A stretch of 64,000 bases of DNA from Vibrio sp. 14G-20 (GTDB lineage Bacteria > Pseudomonadota > Gammaproteobacteria > Enterobacterales > Vibrionaceae). Shown here piece after piece: positions 35,280 to 44,337 of this stretch (position 1 is the stretch's first letter; each line of letters begins with the position of its first letter). The stretch spans positions 62,001 to 126,000 of the forward strand of contig NZ_JAPHPW010000008.1 in assembly GCF_026241515.1 (NCBI RefSeq), in the 5' to 3' direction. A program made the translations under genes and the position numbers. The notes beneath the pieces were generated by a model. That model saw only the letters and a list, made by a program, of their open reading frames with translations. It had not been told where the DNA came from and searched no databases.

Positions 35280-36629
35280 TTAAGAAGCCTGAGATACTTT
35301 TAGAACAAGGGATGCTTTCAAGCCGCCCATTGAGCTTTTACTGAGCGTTAAGCTGCCACGGTAACTGTGTGCCATCTCATTCACAATATTCAGCCCTAGA
35401 CCTGTTCCGGGAGTGGTTTCATCGAGCCTTACGCCTCGCTTGGTCACTTGTTCGAGTTTCTCTTCGGGAATGCCTTGCCCGTCATCTTCAATAATCAACT
35501 CGACATTGCCGTCAGCCAATTCATTAGCGTGAACGCGAATAATGCTGCCCGCCCACTTGTAACTGTTTTCGAGTAAGTTACCGACCATCTCATCTAGGTC
35601 GGTTTTTTCGACAGCGACCTCAAGTTCAGAGTCCAACTCGTTGATCATTGTGACTTCATTGGCGGCATAAACTTTATCAAACGCCATCGAGATCGCTTCA
35701 ACACGTTCACAAGGCGACGACTTCACTGAAAGGATGTTCATTGCACCCGCCATACGAGCGCGACCAAGGTGATAGTCTATTTGGCTTTGGATTTGTTGAA
35801 TGGGTTGCTGTAACAGTTTCTTCTCGTTGTCGGGCAGCAGCTCGATTTCATTTTTCATCACCGATAATGGTGTTTTCAATGCATGAGATAGGTTACCCGC
35901 GTGGTTACGAGCACGTTCTAGTAATTCTTGGTAATGAAAGAGTAGGGCATTGAGGTCCGAAACTAACGGAGAGACCTCTTTCGGGTAGTTATCGCTTAGC
36001 CCTTGCTGTTCACCCTTTCTCAGCATCACCAACTCGCGCTGCATCTTACTAAGAGGTAATAGAGACCAGCTGACTTGAATACCAATTAACATTAGCACGC
36101 CAACGAACAACAACATCAGAATCAACCATACTTGCCCCGTTAGCTCAGCAAGAGTCGACTCTAATGGATCTTCATCTATACCAATGGTGATGGTGATAGG
36201 ATCGCTGAGTGAAGGCAGGTAGATGTCTTGTTCGATGTAAATCAGCTTCTCTTTTTCAGGCCCTTTGATAGAGGTGTGAATAGGAGAACGCTTGATGGTG
36301 AGGTCCTTGTCCCATAGAGAACGAGAACGAATGATTTGGTCTTGGGTTGAGGCGCGCCAATAGATGCCACTGTAGGGTTGGTTAAACCTAGGATCAGACA
36401 GGCGTTCCGCCATGATAAGGTTACCATTATCGTTGGTTTCGATATTGGCGGTGAGCTCGTCCATGGTTAGGGAAAGCTGCTGCTTCATGTCATCGACCAG
36501 GTAGTCGTTCACCAGTTTCGGTATTCCGACACCTGCCGCTAATATCATCGCACCAAGCCAAAAAGCCGCAGCGAGGAGCAAGCGGCTTTTTAAACTGATG
36601 TTTTTAAGTGTTCGTTTCTTTAGATTCAT
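35280..36629 (-). CDS. Sensor histidine kinase (PhoQ/QseC-like)
   Basis: This 449-residue kinase has two transmembrane helices (about 14-36 and 166-188) flanking a periplasmic domain with RFNQPYSGIYW. A HAMP-like linker and a HisKA domain with LSHALKTPL (His249) follow, then an HATPase domain with an N box (NLLENSYKW), DDGQGIPEE and GTGLGLNIV. It phosphorylates the response regulator encoded just upstream. The ATG at 36629 was chosen over an upstream TTG. A 128-bp gap with a weak inverted repeat separates it from the regulator gene. The signal is unknown. Confidence 0.9.
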   Translation of the reverse strand: MNLKKRTLKNISLKSRLLLAAAFWLGAMILAAGVGIPKLVNDYLVDDMKQQLSLTMDELTANIETNDNGNLIMAERLSDPRFNQPYSGIYWRASTQDQIIRSRSLWDKDLTIKRSPIHTSIKGPEKEKLIYIEQDIYLPSLSDPITITIGIDEDPLESTLAELTGQVWLILMLLFVGVLMLIGIQVSWSLLPLSKMQRELVMLRKGEQQGLSDNYPKEVSPLVSDLNALLFHYQELLERARNHAGNLSHALKTPLSVMKNEIELLPDNEKKLLQQPIQQIQSQIDYHLGRARMAGAMNILSVKSSPCERVEAISMAFDKVYAANEVTMINELDSELEVAVEKTDLDEMVGNLLENSYKWAGSIIRVHANELADGNVELIIEDDGQGIPEEKLEQVTKRGVRLDETTPGTGLGLNIVNEMAHSYRGSLTLSKSSMGGLKASLVLKVSQAS

Positions 36630-36757
36630 GCATTTCAAGCCTGCCTTTGCCCACCGTTATTTGATTGTACTTCGATGATCAGAACAGGCTGTCCATTTAA
36701 TTGGCTATTACACTGGGTCTCGTTGACGATTGCCTCTAGTGTAATTTAGATAGGGCG

Positions 36758-37417
36758 CTATTCAGCATTCAGTTGGTAGCCGAGGCCACGCACCGTTTTG
36801 ATGATCTTTGGTGCAATTTTCTTACGGATTCGACCTATAAACACCTCAACTGTGTTTGAGTCGCGGTCGAAATCTTGTTTGTAGATGTGCTCAACCAATT
36901 CAGTGCGCGAGATAACCTTGTTTTGGTTATGCATGAAGTACGCGACAACCTTATATTCCAGTGCTGTTAGGCTTACGGCTTGGCCTTGCCATAAAACTTT
37001 AGAGCTGCGAGTGTCTAGGCTTAAATCACCAATTTGAAGAACTGGCGCTGCGCTGCCTGAAGCTCGGCGCAATTGAGCACGAATACGGGCAATCAACTCA
37101 ACCATTTCGAATGGTTTAGTCAGGTAATCATCTGCGCCTGCGTTTAAGCCTTCAACACGCTGGGTTAAGGTGTCACGAGCACTCAAGATAATCACGGGTG
37201 TGTTAATGTTTTCGTCTCGGATACCTTTTAAAACGGTTAGGCCATCAAGCTTAGGAAGCCCTAAATCGAGAACAATCGCGTCCCACTCTTCTGAGGTCGC
37301 ACGGTAGAGCGCATCAATACCATCTTGAGAAAGTTCTGGAACCCAGTCGGCTCCTTCAAGTGTTTCAATAATTTGTTGGCCCAAACGAGGTTCGTCTTCA
37401 ACGACTAAAATTTTCAT
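36758..37417 (-). CDS. OmpR/PhoB-family response regulator
   Basis: This 219-residue protein has a receiver domain with the acidic pair ED (8-9), the phospho-acceptor D51 in VLDLGLPKLDG and the Lys in LTKPFEM. A winged-helix DNA-binding domain follows (about 125-217), ending IRKKIAPKIIKTVRGLGYQL. It is partner of the downstream kinase gene and upstream neighbour of the PepSY gene. The PhoP/QseB-like group is likely; target genes are unknown. Confidence 0.92.
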   Translation of the reverse strand: MKILVVEDEPRLGQQIIETLEGADWVPELSQDGIDALYRATSEEWDAIVLDLGLPKLDGLTVLKGIRDENINTPVIILSARDTLTQRVEGLNAGADDYLTKPFEMVELIARIRAQLRRASGSAAPVLQIGDLSLDTRSSKVLWQGQAVSLTALEYKVVAYFMHNQNKVISRTELVEHIYKQDFDRDSNTVEVFIGRIRKKIAPKIIKTVRGLGYQLNAE

Positions 37418-37478
37418 AATTGTTCTTCTTAATTCTTGTAATGATTCTTCGTTGTGCTGGATTATTCGTCGCGCTTAA

Positions 37479-37877
37479 TTAGTCGCCGTGTTTAATTGCG
37501 TTTTTAAAGTTACGGCCTTCAATTTTTAGCATGTCCAACGTTTCGGCGTTGTATTCAACTTTGATGATGTTGTTTTGGAAGTTAATTTTTAGCTCATACA
37601 CCCAAATATCATCATCTTCTTCTAGCTCGACTTTAATGATTCGGCCATGAAGATCGTTTTCTACCGCGGCATACATTTCAGAGAAAGGGCGAATATAGCC
37701 TTCTCGAACCGCTTCATAGACTTCGTCTTGATCTTCTTCGAATTCGATTCGGGTTCCTGCTTTGTGGACGTCTTGTACTAGGTCGTGACCATTATGATGT
37801 GAGTCAGCCCATACGCCAGCAGAAACAAATAAGCCTAAGCTTATAGAAAACAGAGAAATCATAGCTTTACTAAACAT
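37479..37877 (-). CDS. Secreted PepSY-domain protein
   Basis: This 132-residue protein has a signal peptide (1-25, ending VWA) and a PepSY-type domain: AVREGYIRPFSEMYAAVENDLHGRIIKVELEEDDDIWVYEL, read in parts, and VEYNAETLDMLKIEG. PepSY domains occur in inhibitors and envelope regulators. Position first in the PepSY / regulator / kinase unit suggests it feeds into or is controlled by the two-component system. It starts 61 nt before the regulator gene on the same strand. Confidence 0.85.
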   Translation of the reverse strand: MFSKAMISLFSISLGLFVSAGVWADSHHNGHDLVQDVHKAGTRIEFEEDQDEVYEAVREGYIRPFSEMYAAVENDLHGRIIKVELEEDDDIWVYELKINFQNNIIKVEYNAETLDMLKIEGRNFKNAIKHGD

Positions 37878-38046
37878 AGCGAATCCTAGAGAAGGTTGAT
37901 AGCGTTCAGTATAAAAAAGTAATTCTGAACAGAAAGTGAACCTGATTAATAATGAGAAATTGATACCTAAAATTTGCGCTTAACAGCGGCGTAAGTTACG
38001 ACAGACTAACCACCAAGTGTTAAGAACGTAAGACTTACCCTTAACC

Positions 38047-39789
38047 TCAACGTTGTTGTAGTTCGTCTTCGAATATCTTGTCTCTCATTTTCCAAAAGCG
38101 TCCAACTTTACGCGCAATCACGAATTGTGGTGGGCGGAATCTATGTTGGTGAGCAACCACTTTCGATGGCGACGTTTCTTCAAAAGGCCTGTGTCTATCT
38201 GCAAGGTGGGGGCGAACAAACTGGTCTTTGAAGTTTTGCTTCTGCTTCTTGGTAGTTAATGACCAAAATTCATGCACTTGCGCTTGGTTTTCGCCACGAT
38301 AAGTGACTTTAAGCTGCGACTTCCCTTTATCATCCTTGAGTACATTGAGGTCCATTTCTAAACACTCAAACACTAGAGCATCTTTTAGATTGAGTGCCTC
38401 TTTGAGCTTTTTGTCTGGGTCAACCAAGGTGGCGTCGCACTCATGACAAATACGCGCGGCAATGTCGTTGTCCGCACCACATTCACCGCAATATTTCGCT
38501 CGGAAACGATAGTTGCAGTGTTCGCGTTCGCCCGTGTCTTCATCGGTAAAGTAGCCTTGGCATTTACGACCAAAGTGCTCAAGCAAGAAGCCATTACTGT
38601 CTAGTTTGCCCCAAAAGTTATTATTGAAGCCGCACGCCGGGCAAGGGATGGTGATGATTTCACTGTCTGAATCGGGTTTAGGGTCGCCCACTTCAGGTTG
38701 GTAAAGGTCGTAACTGTTGCCCGCATAGTCGAGCACCAAACACTCTTTCTTACCTGGAGATAGGCGTAAGCCGCGGCCAACGATTTGTTGATACAAACTG
38801 ATGGATTCTGTAGGACGTAAAATCGCGATTAAATCGACGTGTGGCGCATCAAAACCTGTGGTTAATACCGATACGTTAACCAAGAACTTGATTTTACGTT
38901 CTTTGAAGTCGCTGATTATTTGGTCACGCTCGAGCGTCGGCGTGTCACCAATCACAATTGAAGCTTCACCTTCTGGCAATAAGCCGAGGATCTCTTGTGC
39001 GTGTCGAACGGTGGCAGCGAATACCATGATGCCTAGCTTGTCTTGGGCTAGATGAATAATCTGGTCGACAATCTGCGGAGTCGCTCGTTTCGATTGCTCG
39101 ATAACCATGTCGAGTTCTGCTTCTTTGTAACGACCAGTGCTCGCGGGCTTTAACTGCGAAAAGTCATAGCTCAAAACGGGTGCATCAATCATGCGTGCTG
39201 GTGTGAGAAAGCCTTCGTCGAGCAGGTAACGAATCGGCAGCTCAAAGATACAGTCGCGGAAGAAACGTGGCTCATCTGAACGCACTTGACCGCGAGTGTG
39301 GTATTGATAAATCCAACCCATCCCAAGACGATATGGGGTCGCTGTTAATCCAAGCACCTTGATGCCAGAATTATTCTCGCGCAAGTGAGTGATCACTTTC
39401 TGATAACTACTGGTTTTTTCATCGGGAACACGGTGGCATTCGTCGATAACCAACAGTGAAAATTGGTTAGAGAATGAATCGAGATTTCGCACCACAGATT
39501 GCACCGAAGCAAACACGACTTGTTGGTCGGTCTCTTTGCGTCCTAAACCCGCAGAGAAAATCGAGCCTTTCAGCCCGTAACCTTCATACTTTTCATGGTT
39601 CTGTTCAACCAACTCTTTTACGTGAGCAAGTACCAACACTCGACCTTTCGCAAGTCTTGCCAACTCTGCAATCACAAGGCTTTTCCCTGCACCCGTCGGA
39701 AGCACGAGAACAGCCGGAGTTTGGTGTTTTCTGAAGTAATGAATCACTGATTTTACAGAATCAGCTTGGTACGGGCGGAGTGTATACAT
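38047..39789 (-). CDS. radD: RadD (YejH)-type DNA-repair helicase-like ATPase
   Basis: This 580-residue SF2 protein starts MYTLRPYQADSV. It has Walker A LPTGAGKS (30-37), VIDECHRV, GLTATPYRLG, the C-terminal RecA half (VSVLTTGFDAPHVD, QIVGRGLRL) and a cysteine-rich zinc region (CPACG, CGECG, CHEC). It matches E. coli RadD (586 aa) closely, including the ARLAKGRVLVLAHVKELVEQNH segment. RadD acts with RecA and SSB in post-replication repair. It is divergent from rsuA, as in E. coli. The ATG at 39789 fits the family; the longer frame to 39834 does not. Confidence 0.93.
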   Translation of the reverse strand: MYTLRPYQADSVKSVIHYFRKHQTPAVLVLPTGAGKSLVIAELARLAKGRVLVLAHVKELVEQNHEKYEGYGLKGSIFSAGLGRKETDQQVVFASVQSVVRNLDSFSNQFSLLVIDECHRVPDEKTSSYQKVITHLRENNSGIKVLGLTATPYRLGMGWIYQYHTRGQVRSDEPRFFRDCIFELPIRYLLDEGFLTPARMIDAPVLSYDFSQLKPASTGRYKEAELDMVIEQSKRATPQIVDQIIHLAQDKLGIMVFAATVRHAQEILGLLPEGEASIVIGDTPTLERDQIISDFKERKIKFLVNVSVLTTGFDAPHVDLIAILRPTESISLYQQIVGRGLRLSPGKKECLVLDYAGNSYDLYQPEVGDPKPDSDSEIITIPCPACGFNNNFWGKLDSNGFLLEHFGRKCQGYFTDEDTGEREHCNYRFRAKYCGECGADNDIAARICHECDATLVDPDKKLKEALNLKDALVFECLEMDLNVLKDDKGKSQLKVTYRGENQAQVHEFWSLTTKKQKQNFKDQFVRPHLADRHRPFEETSPSKVVAHQHRFRPPQFVIARKVGRFWKMRDKIFEDELQQR

Positions 39790-39886
39790 ATCGCATCTTG
39801 TAAGAAGGAAAACAAATAGTGTGAAATAGCTCAACTAATTGAGCAAAGGTGACTATAATACCCGACTTAGATTAGTTGAGGTATTC

Positions 39887-40582
39887 ATGCGTTTAGATAA
39901 ATTTCTGTGCGATGCATTAGGCGTCACTCGAAGAGAAGCAACACACTTATTAAAATCCAAGGCAGTGACAGTAAATGATGTCATTCAAAAAAGCGGTTCA
40001 CTCAAGGTAACTGAAGAGTGCGTTGTGGAATGGCAAGGCAATGAACTGAATGTTCACGGCCCACGTTACATCATGCTTTATAAGCCAGAAGGCTTTGTTT
40101 GTTCGCATGAAGATGGCGCAAATCGTATCGCGTTTGAATTACTTGATGAAATCAAAATGGACAAGCTGCACTTTGCTGGCCGTCTAGATATTGATACAAC
40201 AGGTCTTGTGTTGATTACCGACGATGGTAAGTGGTCTCACCGTATCACTTCGCCAAAGCACAAGTGCGAGAAGACGTACCGTGTATGGTTGGTTGAACCT
40301 GTTGAAGACGATTACGTTGAAAAATTCAAAGAGGGCATCCAGCTTAAGAGCGAAGATGGCCTAACACTTCCTGCACACCTAGAAGTTCGTGCAGAGCGTG
40401 AAGTGCTGCTAACGATTCACGAAGGCAAATACCACCAAGTTAAACGTATGTTTGCTGCTCTTGGTAACAAAGTAGAAGCACTGCACCGTGAACGTATTGG
40501 CGAAATTGAGATGGACGAATCTTTAGAGTTAGGTGAATACCGTTACCTAACACAAGAAGAAGTCGATTCAATCTGGAAATAA
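39887..40582 (+). CDS. rsuA: 16S rRNA pseudouridine(516) synthase RsuA
   Basis: This 231-residue protein equals E. coli RsuA in length. It has an S4 RNA-binding domain (MRLDKFLCDALGVTRREATHLLKSKAVTVN) and a catalytic domain with the essential Asp in FAGRLDIDTTGLVL. KYHQVKRMFAALGN closes the active site. It makes pseudouridine 516 in 16S rRNA. The ATG at 39887 gives the family start. Confidence 0.95.
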   Translation: MRLDKFLCDALGVTRREATHLLKSKAVTVNDVIQKSGSLKVTEECVVEWQGNELNVHGPRYIMLYKPEGFVCSHEDGANRIAFELLDEIKMDKLHFAGRLDIDTTGLVLITDDGKWSHRITSPKHKCEKTYRVWLVEPVEDDYVEKFKEGIQLKSEDGLTLPAHLEVRAEREVLLTIHEGKYHQVKRMFAALGNKVEALHRERIGEIEMDESLELGEYRYLTQEEVDSIWK

Positions 40583-40715
40583 CCCTTTCGTTGTAAAGCC
40601 GACCATGGATAGCGTCGGCTGATGATGTTGACTGGTACTAGGAAAGTCTCAGCCAATCTTTGACTCGCGTATTCACGCGAGTCCCTAGCTCTATCAGTTG
40701 AACATTCGGAGAACC

Positions 40716-41933
40716 ATGCAGACATCGACCTCACAGAGCCCAAGCTCCCAACCAGAAACACCTCAATTAGGCTTAGTGCTGTTTTTGATTCTAGGTGCGA
40801 TTGGTGCACTTACTCCGCTAGCCATTGATATGTATCTGCCAGCGATGCCGACCATTGCCAAAGATCTTGGTGTGACGGCGGGTGAGGTACAAATCACGCT
40901 AACAGCCTATACCGCAGGTTTCGCGCTAGGGCAGTTGCTGCATGGCCCGTTGGCAGATAGCTACGGTCGTAAGCCTGTATTGCTTATTGGTGTGTTCCTG
41001 TTTGCTATCGCTTCTATGGTGAGTGCGACAACTCATGGCATTGAAGCGCTGACTTACATCCGTACCGCTCAAGGTTTTGCTGGTGCTGCGGCGGCCGTTA
41101 TCATCCAAGCGGTGGTAAGAGACATGTTCGATCGTGAAGATTTCGCAAGAACCATGTCTTTCGTTACTTTGGTGATGACAGTTGCGCCATTGGTTGCTCC
41201 GATGATTGGCGGTTACTTAGCGTTGTGGTTCGGTTGGCGTTCAATTTTCTGGGTTTTGGCTATCTTTGCGGTGATCGTGATTCTAGCGGTATCGATGAAG
41301 ATCCCAGAAACGCTTCCTGCAGAAAACCGACAACCACTGCGCTTTAAAACAACGATTCGTAACTATGCTCGACTGTGTAAGAACCCAACGGCGATGGGCC
41401 TGATTTTCTCTGGTGCATTCTCATTCTCAGGTATGTTTGCGTTCTTAACGGCAGGTTCATTCGTTTACATCGATATCTATGGCGTTCGCCCTGATCTGTT
41501 TGGCTACCTGTTCGGCTTGAACATTGTCGCGATGATCTTGATGACGAGCATCAATGGTCGAATTGTTAAGAAAGTGGGCTCTCACGCTATGCTCAGAGTC
41601 GGCTTAACCATTCAACTGTTTGCGGGCTTAGGTCTGTTAGTTGGTTGGATGTTAGATATCGGTTTGTGGGGTATTGTGCCATTCGTGATGCTGTTTATCG
41701 GCACACTGTCTACCATTGGTAGTAACTCAATGGCGCTGTTATTAAGCGGATACCCGAATATGGCCGGCACAGCTTCTTCGCTTGCGGGCACGTTAAGATT
41801 TGGTACTGGTTCTGTGGTGGGGGCAATTGTTGCCATGTTACCAAGTGACACTGCAGGACCAATGGCTATGGTGATGGCAGCATGTGCAATACTGTCAGCA
41901 TTACTATATTGGACATTAGGAAAGAAGGCATAA
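40716..41933 (+). CDS. bcr: Bcr/CflA-family multidrug efflux MFS transporter
   Basis: This 405-residue protein has twelve transmembrane helices of the DHA1 major facilitator family. GPLADSYGRKPVLL is the loop 2-3 motif, LTPLAIDMYLPAMPTIA is the characteristic Bcr first helix, and RAQ..AG..AAAAVIIQAVVRDMF follows in TM4-5. It exports drugs such as bicyclomycin or sulfonamides by proton antiport. Position after rsuA matches E. coli order. CGGAGA precedes the ATG. The stop overlaps the next ATG by one base. Confidence 0.92.
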   Translation: MQTSTSQSPSSQPETPQLGLVLFLILGAIGALTPLAIDMYLPAMPTIAKDLGVTAGEVQITLTAYTAGFALGQLLHGPLADSYGRKPVLLIGVFLFAIASMVSATTHGIEALTYIRTAQGFAGAAAAVIIQAVVRDMFDREDFARTMSFVTLVMTVAPLVAPMIGGYLALWFGWRSIFWVLAIFAVIVILAVSMKIPETLPAENRQPLRFKTTIRNYARLCKNPTAMGLIFSGAFSFSGMFAFLTAGSFVYIDIYGVRPDLFGYLFGLNIVAMILMTSINGRIVKKVGSHAMLRVGLTIQLFAGLGLLVGWMLDIGLWGIVPFVMLFIGTLSTIGSNSMALLLSGYPNMAGTASSLAGTLRFGTGSVVGAIVAMLPSDTAGPMAMVMAACAILSALLYWTLGKKA

Positions 41934-42592
41934 TGTCAAAATACTATATTGAAATTCAGAAGTTAGTGAACGATGCGCTGGGCGAGCTGTATGCTCTGCA
42001 TAAGTCTGGCAAAGCGATCGACGCACCTATCGCGAACAACCTTTATCTTGTTCGTTGGGTAACAAAAGCGATTAAATCTCAAGCTTATGATCGCGTGATT
42101 GTCCCAGATTTAGTTCGCTGGCAAAAGCAGGGCCGCTCAAAGGGGAACAACTCTGATTTAACCTTTACCTTCAAACGTATCTCTGCGTTTTACGGTCAGT
42201 TTTTCCCTGAAGGCGAAGAGCCTAAAGCGCTAAAAGACAGCGATGTTGAAGCGTTTATGGACAAGATGTACGAGATGGGTTGGAGCGTATCGAGCGAAGA
42301 CGAACTAACCACTGGCGGAAAAATCCAATTCTTTACCGATGGTGAGCACTCATTTGCCTTGTGCGGCAAACAGTGCGACGACTCTTTCGACGGTGAGTTG
42401 ATGGTTAAACCGATGAACTGGTTTGTTCGTGGTAACCACGCAGAGTTCATCCAAGCGGCGATGGAAGCGGGCTTTATGCTTCACAAAGTGACGGACTACA
42501 AGTCTGCTGTGAAGTATCACGGTGAATACATCGTTTACCCTGCTAACCAAGGTAATCAATTGGCTGAGATCCCAATTAGCGTTATCGGCTAG
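41933..42592 (+). CDS. DUF2913-like protein
   Basis: This 219-residue soluble protein starts MSKYYIEIQKLVNDALGEL. It contains YLVRWVTKAIKSQAYDRVIVPDLVRWQKQGRSKGNN, read in parts, which fits the DUF2913 pattern. No catalytic motif was seen. Two cysteines lie in ALCGKQCDD. Its start overlaps the bcr stop (TAATG), so it is translationally coupled to the efflux gene. DUF2913 proteins have no known role. Confidence 0.65.
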   Translation: MSKYYIEIQKLVNDALGELYALHKSGKAIDAPIANNLYLVRWVTKAIKSQAYDRVIVPDLVRWQKQGRSKGNNSDLTFTFKRISAFYGQFFPEGEEPKALKDSDVEAFMDKMYEMGWSVSSEDELTTGGKIQFFTDGEHSFALCGKQCDDSFDGELMVKPMNWFVRGNHAEFIQAAMEAGFMLHKVTDYKSAVKYHGEYIVYPANQGNQLAEIPISVIG

Positions 42593-42595
42593 TAG

Positions 42596-42764
42596 CGGAT
42601 TCGGGATACGAGATGAGAGATACGAAGAGCGGAATTATCCGCTCTTCGTATCTCACAGCACATGTCGCTAATTTGCTATTAAGTCTTTTCGCATCCCGTC
42701 ACCCGAATCTCGCATCTGCTTTTAATTTTTTCGCATCTCGTTACTCGAATCCCGCATCTGCTCT
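42596..42764. repeat. Cluster of dispersed repeat elements
   Basis: Three related units share cores such as GCAGATGCGGGATTCGAG followed by (T)AACGAGATGCGAAAA. Unit A is 42596-42654 (plus-like, ends in the hairpin), unit B is 42685-42722 (minus) and unit C is 42726-42764 (minus). Related units recur at 60836-60931. Unit C overlaps the 3' end of the SDR/DUF2867 gene. Confidence 0.8.
42617..42654. terminator. 17-bp perfect hairpin after the DUF2913-like gene
   Basis: GAGATACGAAGAGCGGA / TCCGCTCTTCGTATCTC with loop ATTA, 25 nt past the stop. It lacks a T tail, and its sequence is shared with the dispersed repeat family, so it is both a possible terminator and a repeat-derived structure. Confidence 0.6.
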
Positions 42765-44182
42765 TGTGCCTGCTTCTCTATCGCTTTCACCATCCCTTTA
42801 AAGATAAACAGGTGAGCTGGCATCATCGCAAACCAATACAGTAGCCCTAGAAAGCCTTTCGGGTGCCACCAAGCTGATATGTTCAGTTCACGAGAATCTC
42901 CGTTGTCAGAAACGGTGATCTCCAGTCGCCCCAAACCCGGGCCTTTCATGCCAAACAGTAGCGATAGAAATTGGTTCTCTTCACAACGAATCACTTTCCA
43001 TGAATCGATTTTGTCGCCCACTTTTAGTTTTGGTCCTTCCGGCATTTGTCGCACGGGTACTCCGCCGCCAAACAGAAGGTCTAACCATTCTCTTGTGCGC
43101 CATAAAGCGTTAGCGAAGAAGTAACCTTGTTTCGGGCTTCCGATTTGTTGAGCCACGTGCCAAAGCGACTCTAGCGAGGCACTAGACATGATACTTGCGC
43201 CAGTCTTCTTGGGGTAGTAACCATATCCGGCTTGCCAGCGTTTGAATGCGGTTTTATCGAAGCCCCACACATTACTTTTTACGAAGTTACCTTCGGCGTG
43301 AATCGCTTGTTCTACCATGCTCTCGAATGACACGAGTTTTTGCGGATACTTTTCTTGGATGGTAGTCGAGTTGGCAATAAAGTCATGCTTTAAACCAGCG
43401 AGTAAGGCTCTACCTATGTTGGAAGGGACAGAGGTGACCACGCCCAGCCAATAAGAAGCGATTTTAGGTGTGAGCAGAGAGGTTGCCCACAACCTCAGTG
43501 GACGGTCTGCGGTTTTAGCAATATGTGCGAATTGATTTCGATAAGAGACGATATCTGGCCCACCCACCTCAAAGGTTTGGCTTTCACTTGGGGTATCTTG
43601 TGCGAGCTTTAACAAATAGTAATTTAGGTTTTTTAATGCGATAGGGTTTGCTTTTGAGTCGACCCATTTCGGCGCAACCATGATGGGTAGGTTGTAAACG
43701 AAGTCTCGCATTATCTCAAACGCAGCAGAGCCCGGTCCGATGATGACGCCAGCTCGAAGCTCAGTAACAGGAACAGATCCTTTACGAAGCAGTTGACCCG
43801 TTTTCTTTCTAGCTTGAAGATGCTCAGAGTCGCCGGTTTGAGGCTGAAGTGAACTCAGGTAGATAACATGCTGATTTTTAGGACCAAGTGCAGATACGAA
43901 GTTACGGGCGAGGTTTAACTCGTAATCAATGAAGTCGTGACCTTCCGCCATACCGTGGACGAGGAAGAAGATCAGGTCAAAATCGGGAACCAAAGCTTGT
44001 GTTGCTGCTTGGTCTGCAAGATCGAGATATTTGAGTGACAAGTTTTCATGAGGCTCAGTTCGCGCTTTTAAGTAGTCGATATGCCTTGCTGCTGCGGTTA
44101 CTTGATAACCTTGCTCTAGCAGAAGGGGAAGTAGCTGTGAACCAACATATCCAGAAGCGCCTAAAACCAGTACTTTCTTCAT
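42722..44182 (-). CDS. SDR-type NAD(P)-binding protein with DUF2867 domain
   Basis: This 486-residue protein has an N-terminal Rossmann domain with VLGASGYVGSQLLP (dinucleotide binding), IYLSSLQPQ and ELRAGVIIGPGS, as in NmrA/atypical SDR proteins. The C-terminal half is DUF2867, with WHVAQQIGS, WKVIRCEENQFLSLLFGMKGPG and a C-terminal WWHPKGFLGLLYWFAMMPAHLFIF. It may be a membrane-associated oxidoreductase or regulator of unknown substrate. The last dozen or so residues (QEQMRDSSNEMRKN) are encoded by a dispersed repeat unit, so the natural C-terminus was probably altered by its insertion. Confidence 0.85.
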   Translation of the reverse strand: MKKVLVLGASGYVGSQLLPLLLEQGYQVTAAARHIDYLKARTEPHENLSLKYLDLADQAATQALVPDFDLIFFLVHGMAEGHDFIDYELNLARNFVSALGPKNQHVIYLSSLQPQTGDSEHLQARKKTGQLLRKGSVPVTELRAGVIIGPGSAAFEIMRDFVYNLPIMVAPKWVDSKANPIALKNLNYYLLKLAQDTPSESQTFEVGGPDIVSYRNQFAHIAKTADRPLRLWATSLLTPKIASYWLGVVTSVPSNIGRALLAGLKHDFIANSTTIQEKYPQKLVSFESMVEQAIHAEGNFVKSNVWGFDKTAFKRWQAGYGYYPKKTGASIMSSASLESLWHVAQQIGSPKQGYFFANALWRTREWLDLLFGGGVPVRQMPEGPKLKVGDKIDSWKVIRCEENQFLSLLFGMKGPGLGRLEITVSDNGDSRELNISAWWHPKGFLGLLYWFAMMPAHLFIFKGMVKAIEKQAQEQMRDSSNEMRKN

Positions 44183-44270
44183 CGTTACTCCATGTATTGC
44201 GTATCAAACCATCCTTTGCTCATACTACGCTAACTTTTCTCCAAAACCAATTGAGCCATGTGTAATGAAA

Positions 44271-44297
44271 AAGCCAATAGAAAGAATCTATTGGCTT
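44271..44297 (-). terminator. Rho-independent terminator of the cytochrome c peroxidase gene
   Basis: AAGCCAATAGA / TCTATTGGCTT, an 11-bp perfect stem with a 5-nt loop. On the minus strand it is followed by TTTTTC. It lies 40 nt past the stop at 44338. Confidence 0.85.
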
Positions 44298-44337
44298 AAG
44301 TTTATCGGCAGCATTTTATCGCTTCGATGGACGTTAG

